The notes under the pieces were generated by a model that worked only from the letters and a program-made list of their open reading frames with translations, ran no database searches and was not told the origin of the DNA. This document shows positions 10,401-17,694 of a DNA stretch of 64,000 nt, piece after piece. How positions within the stretch are numbered: the stretch's first letter is position 1; the number at the start of each line of letters is the position of its first letter. The DNA is from Deltaproteobacteria bacterium (GTDB lineage Bacteria > Desulfobacterota > Desulfobacteria > Desulfobacterales > Desulfosarcinaceae), in NCBI GenBank assembly GCA_021824175.1, contig JAKALP010000013.1:1-64000 (forward strand). The letters are read 5' to 3'. The translations under genes and the position numbers were made by a program.

Positions 10401-10587
10401 CACCTTCAGCGCCCTGCGCGCAATCAACCCCAAGGTCAAGATCATCCTCTCCAGCGGTTACAGCGTCAACGGCCAGGCCAGAAGTATTTTAGACAAAGGC
10501 TGCAACGGCTTCATCCAGAAACCCTTCAGCATGCAAGATATCTCCTCAAAGCTGCGTGAAGTATTGTCGTCGAAAAATACCAATTAA
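7423..10587 (+). CDS. Soluble hybrid histidine kinase with five PAS domains and a receiver
   Basis: The start could be TTG 7411, ATG 7423 (AAGGA just upstream) or ATG 7474. I use 7423, and all three precede the first domain. No membrane segment is visible, so it is probably cytoplasmic. Five PAS domains begin near residues 56, 180, 307, 432 and 558. The kinase core follows with [11 protein letters not shown] (His about 695), an ATPase domain at about 795-905 (DTGIGIEPQN; GTGLGLSSAYGI) and a receiver at about 930-1050 (Asp about 983 in VIVDMIMPGMSG). The kinase-receiver cassette closely resembles that of the kinase at 2962, suggesting duplication with sensor swapping. The stop overlaps the stop of the convergent isomerase gene by 4 bp. 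The signals sensed are unknown. Confidence 0.88.
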   Translation: MGILFKADDGEKRERLTMGSSASSKSQIKPGSKTADARLTFEHLEAQLAEMSELNEGLLQMVPFPVTVSSVADGRFLLVNESFCQICGYVREEVIGCTTAELGIYLDPGERQRIIETLYRNSGRLKHFDSFVRGKDSPRYHNRISAKIIRHQGQDCLLTMSSYRSSLTEAQQALRQSELRFKNILDSITESYFEVDLAGNFTFFNESVPKLLGYSPDELRGMNYKVYTPPEHARKVNKAFNEVFRGASNVRFVEYGIQRKDRTMVLVEASASVLRNSTGQPIGFYGLLRDRTVQKMAEEALRRSEESYRGILELAPDAISIGRIEDGRYLEVNNAFCRLTGYSAAETIGRTALELNLYVNSEDRQRMLETMHRNGQVQAMEIQFRLKSGEIIDALVSARQISFRGMGCLLVIVTNITTLKKAQADLRQNKERFRDIIETMEEGYYEVDTKGSFTFFNAATLRLHGHSLDELMGMNYKQYIASPYLPEVRRRFIQMYQTGTPDEVMEYEIVRKDGTLRTIEMSAYPLKSSDNQTIGFWGITRDRTEKKKVQMDLQKSEEMYRLLVNNANDGVYITQQGRIEFHNPKMATITGYADQDLIQMDFAQLVHPEDREVVYQAHQHKLAQGKDPEVFSFRILNKSQEEVWVELNAIGITWMGKPAALNFLRDVTLQKRIEAQLLQARKMEAVGTLAGGIAHDFNNLLMGIKGNITIAMMDLSKENPIYEKLSAIEQYVKAGADLTKQLLGTARGGKYEAKPTDLNQLVDTSAELFGRTKKEVRIHRRFEKELWTVEVDRGQIEQVLLNLFVNAWQAMPNGGDLYLETQNVTLNDFDVKAYGVAPGKFAKLILTDTGIGIEPQNLKRIFDPFFTTKSVGIGTGLGLSSAYGIISNHGGIITVYSEPGAGATFNIYLPASSKKLVEAVEPKKAIVKGHETLLFVDDEKGIVEVGCLLLQRLGYKVIVAHDGEQAVEIYRQQQDKIDLVIVDMIMPGMSGSDTFSALRAINPKVKIILSSGYSVNGQARSILDKGCNGFIQKPFSMQDISSKLREVLSSKNTN

Positions 10588-11279
10588 GCGCTGAGCTTGG
10601 CGATTTCCTCATCAATGACGGTGATGATCGGCGCCAGAGTTTCCAATTTCATCTTCTGCATGATCTCCCGGCCCTTATTCAACTTTTTGGCAAAGGCCAC
10701 GGACTCTTCCATTAGCTTCTCCAAGGGACAGGCTTTCATGATGAGATGATGAGCTTCACATTCTTGGGCGGTCATCCGTCGGGCGGTGTACTGCATCTCG
10801 TAGAGTAGAAAATTGGGAACGTTCTGGCGGGTGATGGCCATAAAGACCGGTCCCAGGGGGATGCCCAAATCCACTTCCGGAAGACAAAGCCAGCCTCTGT
10901 CCCCGCGCATGAAGCGAAAATCGTGGGAGAGGGCCAGGAACGCACCACCAGCAAATGCATGGCCGTTAATGGCGGCCACTGTCGGCATGGGCATGGAGAG
11001 CAGACGCCTAAAGAGCTTGTACATCTCCACCAAAAAATGGTTCATGGCGTTCAGCCCCTCCTTCTGAACCTTGGGCAGCAGCCAATCCAAATCGATGCCA
11101 TTGGACCAAATCTTTTCATGGGCGCTAACCGTCACCAGGGCATTGACTTTCGTTTGGCCTTCGATTTCATCCAATAGCGCCTTGAACTCCCGAACGGAGT
11201 CTATGCTGAAACGGTTTTCGCCGTTATTCATGGTCACAATCGCCACGTTGCCGTCGATCTGATAGTTATACATCGCCAT
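10584..11279 (-). CDS. Enoyl-CoA hydratase/isomerase family protein, delta3,delta2-enoyl-CoA isomerase-like
   Basis: This is a 231-residue crotonase-fold protein. The oxyanion-hole segment is AINGHAFAGGAFLALSHDFR and the later acidic residue is in CLPEVDLGIPLG. The first catalytic Glu of true hydratases is not at its usual place. The GHAFAGGAF-LALSHD pattern instead resembles plant and yeast delta3,delta2-enoyl-CoA isomerases, which use a single Glu. The inferred role is repositioning the double bond of unsaturated acyl-CoAs during fatty-acid degradation in the cytoplasm. The ATG at 11279 has AAAGGG upstream; a second ATG at 11273 is possible. It is transcribed alone from a candidate promoter just upstream, and no other beta-oxidation gene is adjacent. 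Confidence 0.85.
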   Translation of the reverse strand: MAMYNYQIDGNVAIVTMNNGENRFSIDSVREFKALLDEIEGQTKVNALVTVSAHEKIWSNGIDLDWLLPKVQKEGLNAMNHFLVEMYKLFRRLLSMPMPTVAAINGHAFAGGAFLALSHDFRFMRGDRGWLCLPEVDLGIPLGPVFMAITRQNVPNFLLYEMQYTARRMTAQECEAHHLIMKACPLEKLMEESVAFAKKLNKGREIMQKMKLETLAPIITVIDEEIAKLSA

Positions 11280-11299
11280 ATCAAACCCTTTCTTTTATA

Positions 11300-11328
11300 T
11301 ATAGATCTTCACCCGCTAATCTGGTCAA
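11300..11328 (-). promoter_or_regulatory. Candidate sigma-70 promoter of the isomerase gene
   Basis: On the minus strand, TTGACC and TCTATA are separated by 17 bases (TATATA lies two bases further on). The predicted start leaves a short leader ending in the AAAGGG ribosome site of the isomerase gene. Confidence 0.5.
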
Positions 11329-11366
11329 TATTTTTAGGGTATCCATAATGAATGTGCAACTCCTGT

Positions 11367-11993
11367 TTACTCACGCAGGGCAGCAGGAGGTCGGTTATCA
11401 ACCACCGGTAAGGATCCATGCTGGTATTGGCCCGCAAAGCTCAGAAGGTCAGGGAAAAAGCAATGAAAATCTTCTTCCAGCTCACGATATTGAGCTTTGA
11501 TTTCCGATATGCTTCCCAGAAATACTTCCCCACGACTCAATCGCCCGGCAATGCGATCCAGCGCGAATCCCACATTTTCCAAGTTTGCATAACTGCCAAG
11601 CCAGTCATGGGCGATCATGCGCTCAAGTACATGTCGCGAGGTGGCGTCCAGCAACGCATTGTCCACGCAGAGTTGGGCATATACCCGATGTGTAAACGCC
11701 CGCAGGGGTTCCAGACTATAATTCTTCCAATGGCGTGCCAGAAAATGATCATAGCACACATCCACGATCACGCCCGCAAATCGTCGCCATGGCGGTTTGA
11801 ATCGTTGGCGGCAGGTGGTGATTACAGGGTGCGAATCGCTGAAGGAATCGATCCGGCGGTGAAATCGAATCGCGGACTTCAGTATCTCATCATATTTATT
11901 CAGGTGCCGTCCTTTGACAAAATCGCCCAGAAAATGGCCAAGAAGCGAATCCCCGTTGATATCGGCCACGTATAAATGGATTAGAAAATTCAT
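11367..11993 (-). CDS. acpH: ACP phosphodiesterase (AcpH-like)
   Basis: The start is set at the second ATG of an ATGATG pair (11993; 11996 is equally possible), with GGAG upstream. This gives 208 residues, close to the length of the E. coli enzyme. The start MNFLIHLYVAD, the SLLGHFLGDFVKG segment, FHRRIDSFSDSHPV and FAGVIVDVCYDHFLARHW are hallmarks of the AcpH family, with the conserved His and Asp residues of an HD-like metal site. The family removes the 4'-phosphopantetheine group from holo-acyl carrier protein. No ACP or fatty-acid gene is adjacent. The frame is open 37 codons upstream, but those residues do not fit the family. Confidence 0.85.
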   Translation of the reverse strand: MNFLIHLYVADINGDSLLGHFLGDFVKGRHLNKYDEILKSAIRFHRRIDSFSDSHPVITTCRQRFKPPWRRFAGVIVDVCYDHFLARHWKNYSLEPLRAFTHRVYAQLCVDNALLDATSRHVLERMIAHDWLGSYANLENVGFALDRIAGRLSRGEVFLGSISEIKAQYRELEEDFHCFFPDLLSFAGQYQHGSLPVVDNRPPAALRE

Positions 11994-12533
11994 CATTGTT
12001 GCTCCAAATCCGTCAGGCGCATAAACAATGCGACATCTATTAAGCCCGAGCTCATAAAAAATCAAACCATACAAGCAGATGAGCCATTCCAAGCAGATTA
12101 TCACTTGATAATGTGAAGATCATCTTACCGTCATCTTGTATGGCGATAATGTAATTCACAAGGCGGAGCTATCCTTAGGTTTTCATACCAACTTTTCAGT
12201 CCCTGTCATGTGCTATTGAAAATTGCATCACCTCAAACTAGTGAGGCAATATGCCACAATGGTGCTGCATTCCGCATCATTTCAATTTTAGTCTTATTTT
12301 CAAGCCCATATGTAAAACGCCCTATTTGGGGTCCGTAGCAATTTGCATCAAACAGCATATCCGGCGGTTTGGCCGTCGTTTGTGATCATGATAGAAATAT
12401 AAAAGATTTCAATTGATTGTATAATTGTCGCGCCGATATAGCGGGTTGGCCCGGATCATGCTCTATAAAGAGGCAAAGACCTTGGCGACAGAATCAGGAA
12501 AGGTCTATGACCGCCAACCCAAAGGAGGCAACC
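11994..12533. other. Intergenic region of 540 bp between divergent acpH and the H-protein-like gene
   Basis: This is AT-rich, non-coding sequence separating two divergent genes. The only element I can support is the candidate sigma-54 promoter near its right end. A TATAAT at 12419-12424 has no convincing -35 partner. Confidence 0.5.
12446..12462 (+). promoter_or_regulatory. Candidate sigma-54 (-24/-12) promoter
   Basis: TTGGCCCGGATCATGCT fits the -24/-12 consensus TTGGCACG-N4-TTGCW at all but two positions, with the required GG-N10-GC spacing. It lies about 72 bases before the ATG of the H-protein-like gene. A sigma-54 activator is encoded 2 kb away (14242-15594), which makes regulation by that system plausible but unproven. 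Confidence 0.6.
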
Positions 12534-13451
12534 ATGGCCGGGCAGACTGAAAAGAGGAAAAAGACAGGCCAACCCATTGTTTATGGTGCGACGAGCGACC
12601 TGTGCGTATGGAGTCGGGCAGGTGTGGTCAAACCCATTGCCTGCCTCAACGCCTTTGATTGCCTGGGTTGCACCTTTGATCAAAAGGTTCAGTCCAATTT
12701 CGAGACGCGCCCGAAGGCAAGTGCGAGCGCCATAGCTGACCCTCGTCCGACCCGCATGCATCTGCTGGTCAATCAACGCAAATGTCGCCACATGCTCAGC
12801 GGCCGGGTCACTTACAAACTCTGCGGTCATGGGTATGATTGCGCTCGTTGCCCCTACGATCAGATGCTGGAGGATACTGCAGTCATGAAGCAGTTGAGCC
12901 CGCCGACCTGCGAAAACGCTTCTGGCTTTGCTGTGGCTAGAGATTACTACTTCCATCCGGGCCATACCTGGGCCAGGGTGGAGTACGGTGGCCGCATCCG
13001 GGTGGGCATTGATGATTTTGCCATGCGGCTCTTTGGCCCCCAGGATCGCATTGAAATGCCCAAGCTGGGAGAGTCCGTGGGCCAAAATCGACCGAATGCC
13101 GAAATGAGCCGTGGCACGCATAAGGCCTATCCCTTGAGCCCCGTGGATGGTAAAGTGCTGGCGATAAATCCCAAAATCCATGGTCGGGCTGAAACCGTCA
13201 ACGATGATCCTTACGGCAATGGTTGGCTCATGGTGATCCAGCCGGTCAAACTGCGGGACAACCTGAAGAATTTGCTCTTCGGTGCGGAGAGCGTAGCCTG
13301 GATGGACGATGAAGCCTCACGGCTGGCCACGCTGTTGAGTGAAGATTCCGGTTACAAACTGGCGGCCACGGGCGGCGAGGCCATACGTGATATCTTCGGC
13401 ACCATGCCGAACGCGAACTGGGACCAACTGGTGCAAGAATTTCTAGTGTAG
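12534..13451 (+). CDS. Glycine-cleavage H-protein-like domain protein with two tandem four-Cys modules
   Basis: The start at 12534 is fixed by AAAGGAGG five bases upstream; the frame is open further back. Of 305 residues, the first 115 hold two copies of C-x12-C-x5-C-x2-C-x2-DQ with identical spacing (C24, C37, C43, C46 with DQ 49-50; C84, C97, C103, C106 with DQ 109-110). From about residue 135 an H-protein fold follows (YYFHPGHTWARVEYGGRIRV, then LSPVDGKVLAIN and VNDDPYGNGWLMVI). At the place of the lipoyl Lys (normally ESVKAAS-D-x-YSPVSG) alignment gives a Thr; a Lys lies two residues later. Lipoylation is therefore doubtful. The function is unknown; a metal-centre or scaffold role is inferred. 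No other glycine-cleavage gene is nearby. A sigma-54 type promoter precedes it and a terminator follows. Confidence 0.78.
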   Translation: MAGQTEKRKKTGQPIVYGATSDLCVWSRAGVVKPIACLNAFDCLGCTFDQKVQSNFETRPKASASAIADPRPTRMHLLVNQRKCRHMLSGRVTYKLCGHGYDCARCPYDQMLEDTAVMKQLSPPTCENASGFAVARDYYFHPGHTWARVEYGGRIRVGIDDFAMRLFGPQDRIEMPKLGESVGQNRPNAEMSRGTHKAYPLSPVDGKVLAINPKIHGRAETVNDDPYGNGWLMVIQPVKLRDNLKNLLFGAESVAWMDDEASRLATLLSEDSGYKLAATGGEAIRDIFGTMPNANWDQLVQEFLV

Positions 13452-13517
13452 ATTCCAAGCATGCCCAGTCCGCCGCCGTTTGCTGGAAGTAAATCTCCTG
13501 CTGGAGTCAGACACCCA

Positions 13518-13566
13518 AATGATATTGCAAAGCCATTCCTGTATTGGGGTGGCTTTGCATCATTTT
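13518..13566. terminator. Terminator shared by the convergent H-protein-like and archaemetzincin genes
   Basis: The stem TGCAAAGCCA (13526-13535) / TGGCTTTGCA (13550-13559), extended by AATGAT/ATCATT, runs into five T residues on the plus strand. The T run overlaps the end of the convergent archaemetzincin gene. Confidence 0.7.
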
Positions 13567-14159
13567 TCCAGTGAGCGCTGATCCTGTGAAGTCACGCCGA
13601 TTCCATTTCGCACTAACCGCTTCATTCTGCGCGACACTTCATATTCGCACGCGGAGCAGAAGTGCAACGGCTGCCCGTCCAATTGGTCCAGCTGCTTACT
13701 GAAATGCATCAGGCAATCAATGCCTCTACAGTGCTCCAGGCCGATCATATGGCCTACTTCGTGGATTCCAATCTTAGCGGCCCGCTCATAAATAATTTCA
13801 GGCCGCGGATCGATAAGCCGATGAATGGAGATCACGGCCACTTTTCCTCCCAACTGGGACTCACCATACACATAGGTCAGAATGGGTAGACACAAATCCT
13901 CTTGCAGCAGTCCGAGCTTAAAGGGCGCCCCTTGGCTTTCGCCATGCAAGGCCTTGAGAATTTTGGCGGCATCATATTGATTGCGGGTGGCAATCAAAGC
14001 ATAGTCCGGCAAAGAGCGCTCGGACTGTATATTGGTGTACGCACCGATGATGGCTTGAATATGAGCGGCCACAATGGAAACCGCCATGGGATCTACTGCC
14101 CCAAAAGGAATCAGATCCAACATGGCGCCGGGGGATTGTGGAGGGTGATTTGGGTTCAC
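13560..14159 (-). CDS. amzA: Archaemetzincin-type zinc metalloprotease
   Basis: This is a 199-residue protein with the archaemetzincin signature HEVGHMIGLEHC, followed four residues later by C-L-M and then the C-S-A-C pair. It holds one catalytic zinc (three His plus the general-base Glu) and a second, structural zinc bound by cysteines. No signal peptide is visible, so it is probably cytoplasmic. The family are aminopeptidase-like or small-peptide metalloproteases of uncertain substrate. The start is a GTG at 14159 with a weak ribosome site; an ATG at 14123 (MLDLIPFG) is a real alternative. The gene converges on the H-protein-like gene. Confidence 0.85.
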   Translation of the reverse strand: MNPNHPPQSPGAMLDLIPFGAVDPMAVSIVAAHIQAIIGAYTNIQSERSLPDYALIATRNQYDAAKILKALHGESQGAPFKLGLLQEDLCLPILTYVYGESQLGGKVAVISIHRLIDPRPEIIYERAAKIGIHEVGHMIGLEHCRGIDCLMHFSKQLDQLDGQPLHFCSACEYEVSRRMKRLVRNGIGVTSQDQRSLEK

Positions 14160-14241
14160 ATTGCAGCCTGCTGGATGTCTTATTAGCGCTCGAACTCAGA
14201 GAAATGAGGCTATTCAGTATAACGCCGAAAACACGGCGGAG

Positions 14242-15594
14242 CTAATCACGGTTCAATTGATGGCGTTTCATCTTCCGCGACAAGGTCACCCGATCGATGC
14301 CCAATTTCTTGGCGGCCTGTGAAATATTACCGCCGCACGAGGTTAATACTACTTGGATATGGCCCCGCTCAGCCTCTTTGAGCGTCAGATTTTCCATCTG
14401 ACACTCTACGGATCGCGATTTGAGAAAATCAAGTTCTTCCGAACCAATCATGCGGCCCCGGGCCAAGACCACCACCCGCTCGATCACATTGCGCAATTCC
14501 CGGGCGTTACCCGGCCAGCTGTGCGATTTGAGAATCGCCAATGCGTTTTGGGTAAAGCCCTCGATGCGTTTGCGAGTCTCCTGGTTGTACTTTTGCAGGA
14601 AGAAGTCCGCCAGGATCGGGATATCCTCCACCCGTTCCCGCAGTGGCGGTATGTGAATCGTGAATACATTGATGCGGTAGAAAAAATCTTCCCTGAAGAG
14701 CGCTTCGCGCCGCAACTGCTGCAAATCCCTGTGCGTGGCGCTGATCAGCCGGAAATGGGTCTCGATGGGCCGGGCTCCGCCCACACGCTGAATCTTTTTC
14801 TCCTCTAAAGCCCGCAACAGGTTTACTTGCATTTTTGGAGAGATTTCTCCAATTTCATCTAAAAAAAGGGTGCCATTATTGGCCATCTCCAACAATCCGC
14901 GCCGGGCCTTGACCGCACCGGTGAATGCGCCTCGCTCGTGGCCGAAGAGTTCGCTTTCCAGCAGGGTTTCGGTTTGTGCGCCGCAATTGACGGCGATGAA
15001 CGGACCTTGGGACTGTTCGCTGCGCATATGGATCACGCGTGCCACCAGTTCTTTTCCCACGCCCGTCTCACCCGTGATTAACACTGCCGCGTTTGAAGGC
15101 GCAACCTCTTCGATATCGGACAAAATGGCATGCATCGCTTGCGACTGGGCCACGATACCGCTGAAAATCGCGTCCTGTTGTTCCAGCAACTGCATGCGCA
15201 GCATGACATTTTCGTCGCGCAGGGCCTTGTTGGTTGCGGCCCGTTCCATCACCAGGGAGAGTTCCTCGGGATCAAAAGGCTTACACAAATAGTCGATGGC
15301 GCCGTTTTTCATGGATTCAACCGCGGTTTGGATTGACCCGTGAGCTGTAATCATGATGGCGGATGCATCCGGTTGAATAGCGCGGATGCGCGTCAGCAAC
15401 TCCAAGCCATCCATTCCCGGCATTTTCAAATCGAGCAAATAAAGATCAAACAGCTTTTCGCTTAGCCGTTCCAGGGCTGCAGGACCGGAGCTGGCCGTCT
15501 CCACCCGAAAACCTTCCTTGGCGAGCCAAGCCGATAGCGATATGCATATGGTTTCCTCGTCATCCACGACCAGAACGTTAAGATTACGCGCCAT
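14242..15594 (-). CDS. Sigma-54-dependent response regulator (NtrC family)
   Basis: The start at 15594 has GGAGG six bases upstream. A receiver covers about residues 5-120 (VVDDEE; phosphoacceptor Asp55 in YLLDLKMPGMDG). The AAA+ domain at about 143-372 has Walker A GETGVGKE, the sigma-54-contacting GAFTGA loop (HERGAFTGAVKARRG), Walker B GTLFLDEIGE and the arginine-finger region. The C-terminal Fis-type HTH is at about 405-450 (ISQAAKKLGIDRVTLSRKMK). It sits 109 bases downstream of the kinase at 15703-17241 on the same strand, so the two form a two-component pair. The targets are unknown; the candidate sigma-54 promoter at 12446 is a neighbour worth testing. Confidence 0.93.
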   Translation of the reverse strand: MARNLNVLVVDDEETICISLSAWLAKEGFRVETASSGPAALERLSEKLFDLYLLDLKMPGMDGLELLTRIRAIQPDASAIMITAHGSIQTAVESMKNGAIDYLCKPFDPEELSLVMERAATNKALRDENVMLRMQLLEQQDAIFSGIVAQSQAMHAILSDIEEVAPSNAAVLITGETGVGKELVARVIHMRSEQSQGPFIAVNCGAQTETLLESELFGHERGAFTGAVKARRGLLEMANNGTLFLDEIGEISPKMQVNLLRALEEKKIQRVGGARPIETHFRLISATHRDLQQLRREALFREDFFYRINVFTIHIPPLRERVEDIPILADFFLQKYNQETRKRIEGFTQNALAILKSHSWPGNARELRNVIERVVVLARGRMIGSEELDFLKSRSVECQMENLTLKEAERGHIQVVLTSCGGNISQAAKKLGIDRVTLSRKMKRHQLNRD

Positions 15595-15702
15595 AAGGCC
15601 CTCCACGCCTTGGAGTTTTAACGATAATCGCTGAACTTTCCCGCCTTCTACGTGAACGAAGTGGAACCGGCCATCGGGATTTAATTCCTGCTCTGGTTCG
15701 GA

Positions 15703-17241
15703 CTATACTACTTCTCCGCCGGCGGCACCAATAGGCAGAACCACTTTGAAAGTAGTACCGCTGCCAGGAATGCTTTCCACTTCAATCGTGCCATTATGCT
15801 CACGGACTATACCATAAACCATCGAAAGTCCGAGTCCGGTACCCTTTCCCCCCTTCTTGGTAGTAAAAAACGGCTCAAAAATATGAGGCAAGTCTTCCGA
15901 GTCGATGCCGCGCCCGGTATCCGTAATGGAAAGCCAAACTTTTTTCTCTTTGATGTTGCTGCCTCCATCAATGATAATGCGCCCTCCTTTGGGCATGGCT
16001 TCCATGGCATTGAAGATCAAATTCATCAAACACTGCTGGATAAGGGCATAATCACCCATGGCCGTAAACGGGGGGGAAGGCAAACGAATTTCGGAAGAGA
16101 CCTGAGCCATGTTCAACTGGTGGGCCGTGAGCAGCATTATCGTATTGACAATCTCGATCAAATCCACGGTGGTGGCCTCGATATTCTTTTGACGCGCAAA
16201 ACTCAACAGCCGTTTGACAATGTCGCCACAGCGCATGGCCTCTTTAACCGACAGTTCTAGATATTGAACAAAAGCCTCAATACCTTCGGGCGGCAGGATA
16301 TTCTCCTGGAGATAAGACAAAATCAATTTATTGAAGGTGACGATGCTGGCGATGGGGTTATTGATTTCATGACATACCGATGCCACTAACCTCCCAAGGG
16401 ATGCCAAACGGTCTTCCTGCACCACGCGAGTCAAATCGTTTTTTATGGCCTGGGTGCGCTGCTCGATGCGCTCACTTAAATCCTTGGTGATATCCCGAAC
16501 CACTTCCACCAGCTGGACAATATCTCCCAACTGATTAAACAGAGGATAACTCGTAACGTGGCAAGTACGGATTTGACCATCTTCCGTGGTAATCTCATGA
16601 ACGGCACGCGCAGGTCGCCGGGTTTTTAAAGTCTCCTGCACCGGGCAGGTCAGCTTATCCGCATCACAACGACTCTGACGGGCATGAAGCATTTCATAAC
16701 AGTTGCGCCCCAGGACCTCCTCCCGGGCTTGGCCCCGAAGTATGAGAGGCGAATTATTGCATTTGATAATCCGCATATTCCGATCGGTCACCATCACACC
16801 ATCCGGAGAAGCCTCCAGCATGGCTGAAGCAAAAGAGCTGGCCAAGCTGATTTCTGACTCTTTTTCTGCCACCATTTCATACTGACGGGCGATATCCAGA
16901 ATCAGCATGGAAGCATGACTATCCAGCAGCCCTACTGAATCGGGCTTGCGCATCACCAGATCCGCCATGATCTTTGCATCGCCACTCATTTCTAAGATCA
17001 GATCCAAATTCTCCATGGAAACCAAATCTTCATAGCTGTCATAGATGGGGATGCCCTGTTCACCGGCAAATTTGAGACAGGTGGCAGATTTGGTCGTCGA
17101 CACCAAAGCCACCAGTTTGAGGCGCAAGCGGGTGGGTTTAATGGAGTCAATCAAACGCATAATTGACAGACATCGGCTGCCTTTGGCGACGACACCGACC
17201 CTGAGCAGCAGACAATGATCAAAGCGGTTGCCGGATTCCAT
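15703..17241 (-). CDS. PAS sensor histidine kinase with an N-terminal Rossmann-like domain
   Basis: The start at 17241 has AAAAGGAGG upstream. Residues about 12-125 look like a nucleotide-binding Rossmann fold of the dehydrogenase type (LRVGVVAKGSRCLSI, KLVALVSTT, then YDSYEDLVSMENLDLILEMS). This is where a membrane or classic sensor domain would normally be. PAS covers about 135-250 and carries a Cys-rich insertion (CYEMLHARQSRCDADKLTC). The kinase domain has His291 in SVCHEINNPIASI and an ATPase domain with DTGRGIDSEDLP and GKGTGLGLSMVYGI. There is no membrane segment. It pairs with the NtrC-type regulator downstream. A redox or nucleotide cofactor signal is inferred from the Rossmann-like domain only. 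Confidence 0.87.
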   Translation of the reverse strand: MESGNRFDHCLLLRVGVVAKGSRCLSIMRLIDSIKPTRLRLKLVALVSTTKSATCLKFAGEQGIPIYDSYEDLVSMENLDLILEMSGDAKIMADLVMRKPDSVGLLDSHASMLILDIARQYEMVAEKESEISLASSFASAMLEASPDGVMVTDRNMRIIKCNNSPLILRGQAREEVLGRNCYEMLHARQSRCDADKLTCPVQETLKTRRPARAVHEITTEDGQIRTCHVTSYPLFNQLGDIVQLVEVVRDITKDLSERIEQRTQAIKNDLTRVVQEDRLASLGRLVASVCHEINNPIASIVTFNKLILSYLQENILPPEGIEAFVQYLELSVKEAMRCGDIVKRLLSFARQKNIEATTVDLIEIVNTIMLLTAHQLNMAQVSSEIRLPSPPFTAMGDYALIQQCLMNLIFNAMEAMPKGGRIIIDGGSNIKEKKVWLSITDTGRGIDSEDLPHIFEPFFTTKKGGKGTGLGLSMVYGIVREHNGTIEVESIPGSGTTFKVVLPIGAAGGEVV

Positions 17242-17360
17242 CTGGACCTCCTTTTAGAGTTCTCTTCAGACCGGATACCCCACTCATTGCCTTGCGCCAT
17301 GACGGCTAAGAGCTAAACATTGGCAAGGTTGCATTTGTGCTTCAGTCGGACCACGAAAAT

Positions 17361-17389
17361 AGAATATTGACCCAGTGACTTGTATTCAA
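17361..17389 (-). promoter_or_regulatory. Candidate sigma-70 promoter of the two-component operon
   Basis: On the minus strand, TTGAAT and TATTCT are separated by 17 bases, about 120 bases upstream of the kinase ATG. The rest of the interval between kinase and tRNA holds only the tRNA terminator. Confidence 0.4.
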
Positions 17390-17516
17390 TTGGCCAGCAG
17401 AACTATCTCAACTGTAACTTCGACCCTAAAGGGCTGTCAAGATGAGCCATCGCCTTGTCTTCAGGTCATGGGAGCTGAATAAAACCGGTGAGATGTCTTT
17501 CCCCAAATCAAAAGAA

Positions 17517-17552
17517 AAGGGTTTGGAAGGCTCTTTTGCTTTCCAAACCCTT
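17517..17552 (-). terminator. Rho-independent terminator of tRNA-Leu
   Basis: A perfect 12-bp stem, AAGGGTTTGGAA / TTCCAAACCCTT, with a 12-base loop lies 10 bases beyond the tRNA 3' end. On the minus strand it is followed by a T-rich stretch (TTTCTTTTGATTT). Confidence 0.85.
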
Positions 17553-17562
17553 ATACTATCTT

Positions 17563-17649
17563 TGGTGCCGAAGGGGAGACTCGAACTCCCACGAGGGAAC
17601 CCCCACTAGACCCTGAACCTAGCGCGTCTACCAGTTCCGCCACTTCGGC
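17563..17649 (-). tRNA. tRNA-Leu (anticodon CAG)
   Basis: On the minus strand the 87-base sequence folds as a class II tRNA. The acceptor stem is GCCGAAG/CTTCGGC, with discriminator A and an encoded CCA. The D arm contains GGTAGACGC. The anticodon stem CTAGG/TCTAG carries loop TTCAGGG, so the anticodon is CAG and it reads CUG. A long variable arm (TGGGGGTTCCCTCGTG) and T loop GTTCGAGTC are present. It has its own promoter and terminator. Confidence 0.96.
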
Positions 17650-17694
17650 AGTATCCGCTCAACGTTAAAAGTTGATTTCGTGCGGAAGTTGCAT

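Noticed and set aside
11418-11975. 185-codon plus-strand open frame opposite acpH
   Set aside because: The minus strand carries the full AcpH motif set; the plus frame has none.
17320-17336. TTGGCAAGGTTGCA as a sigma-54 promoter
   Set aside because: The GG to GC distance is 7 instead of 10 bases.
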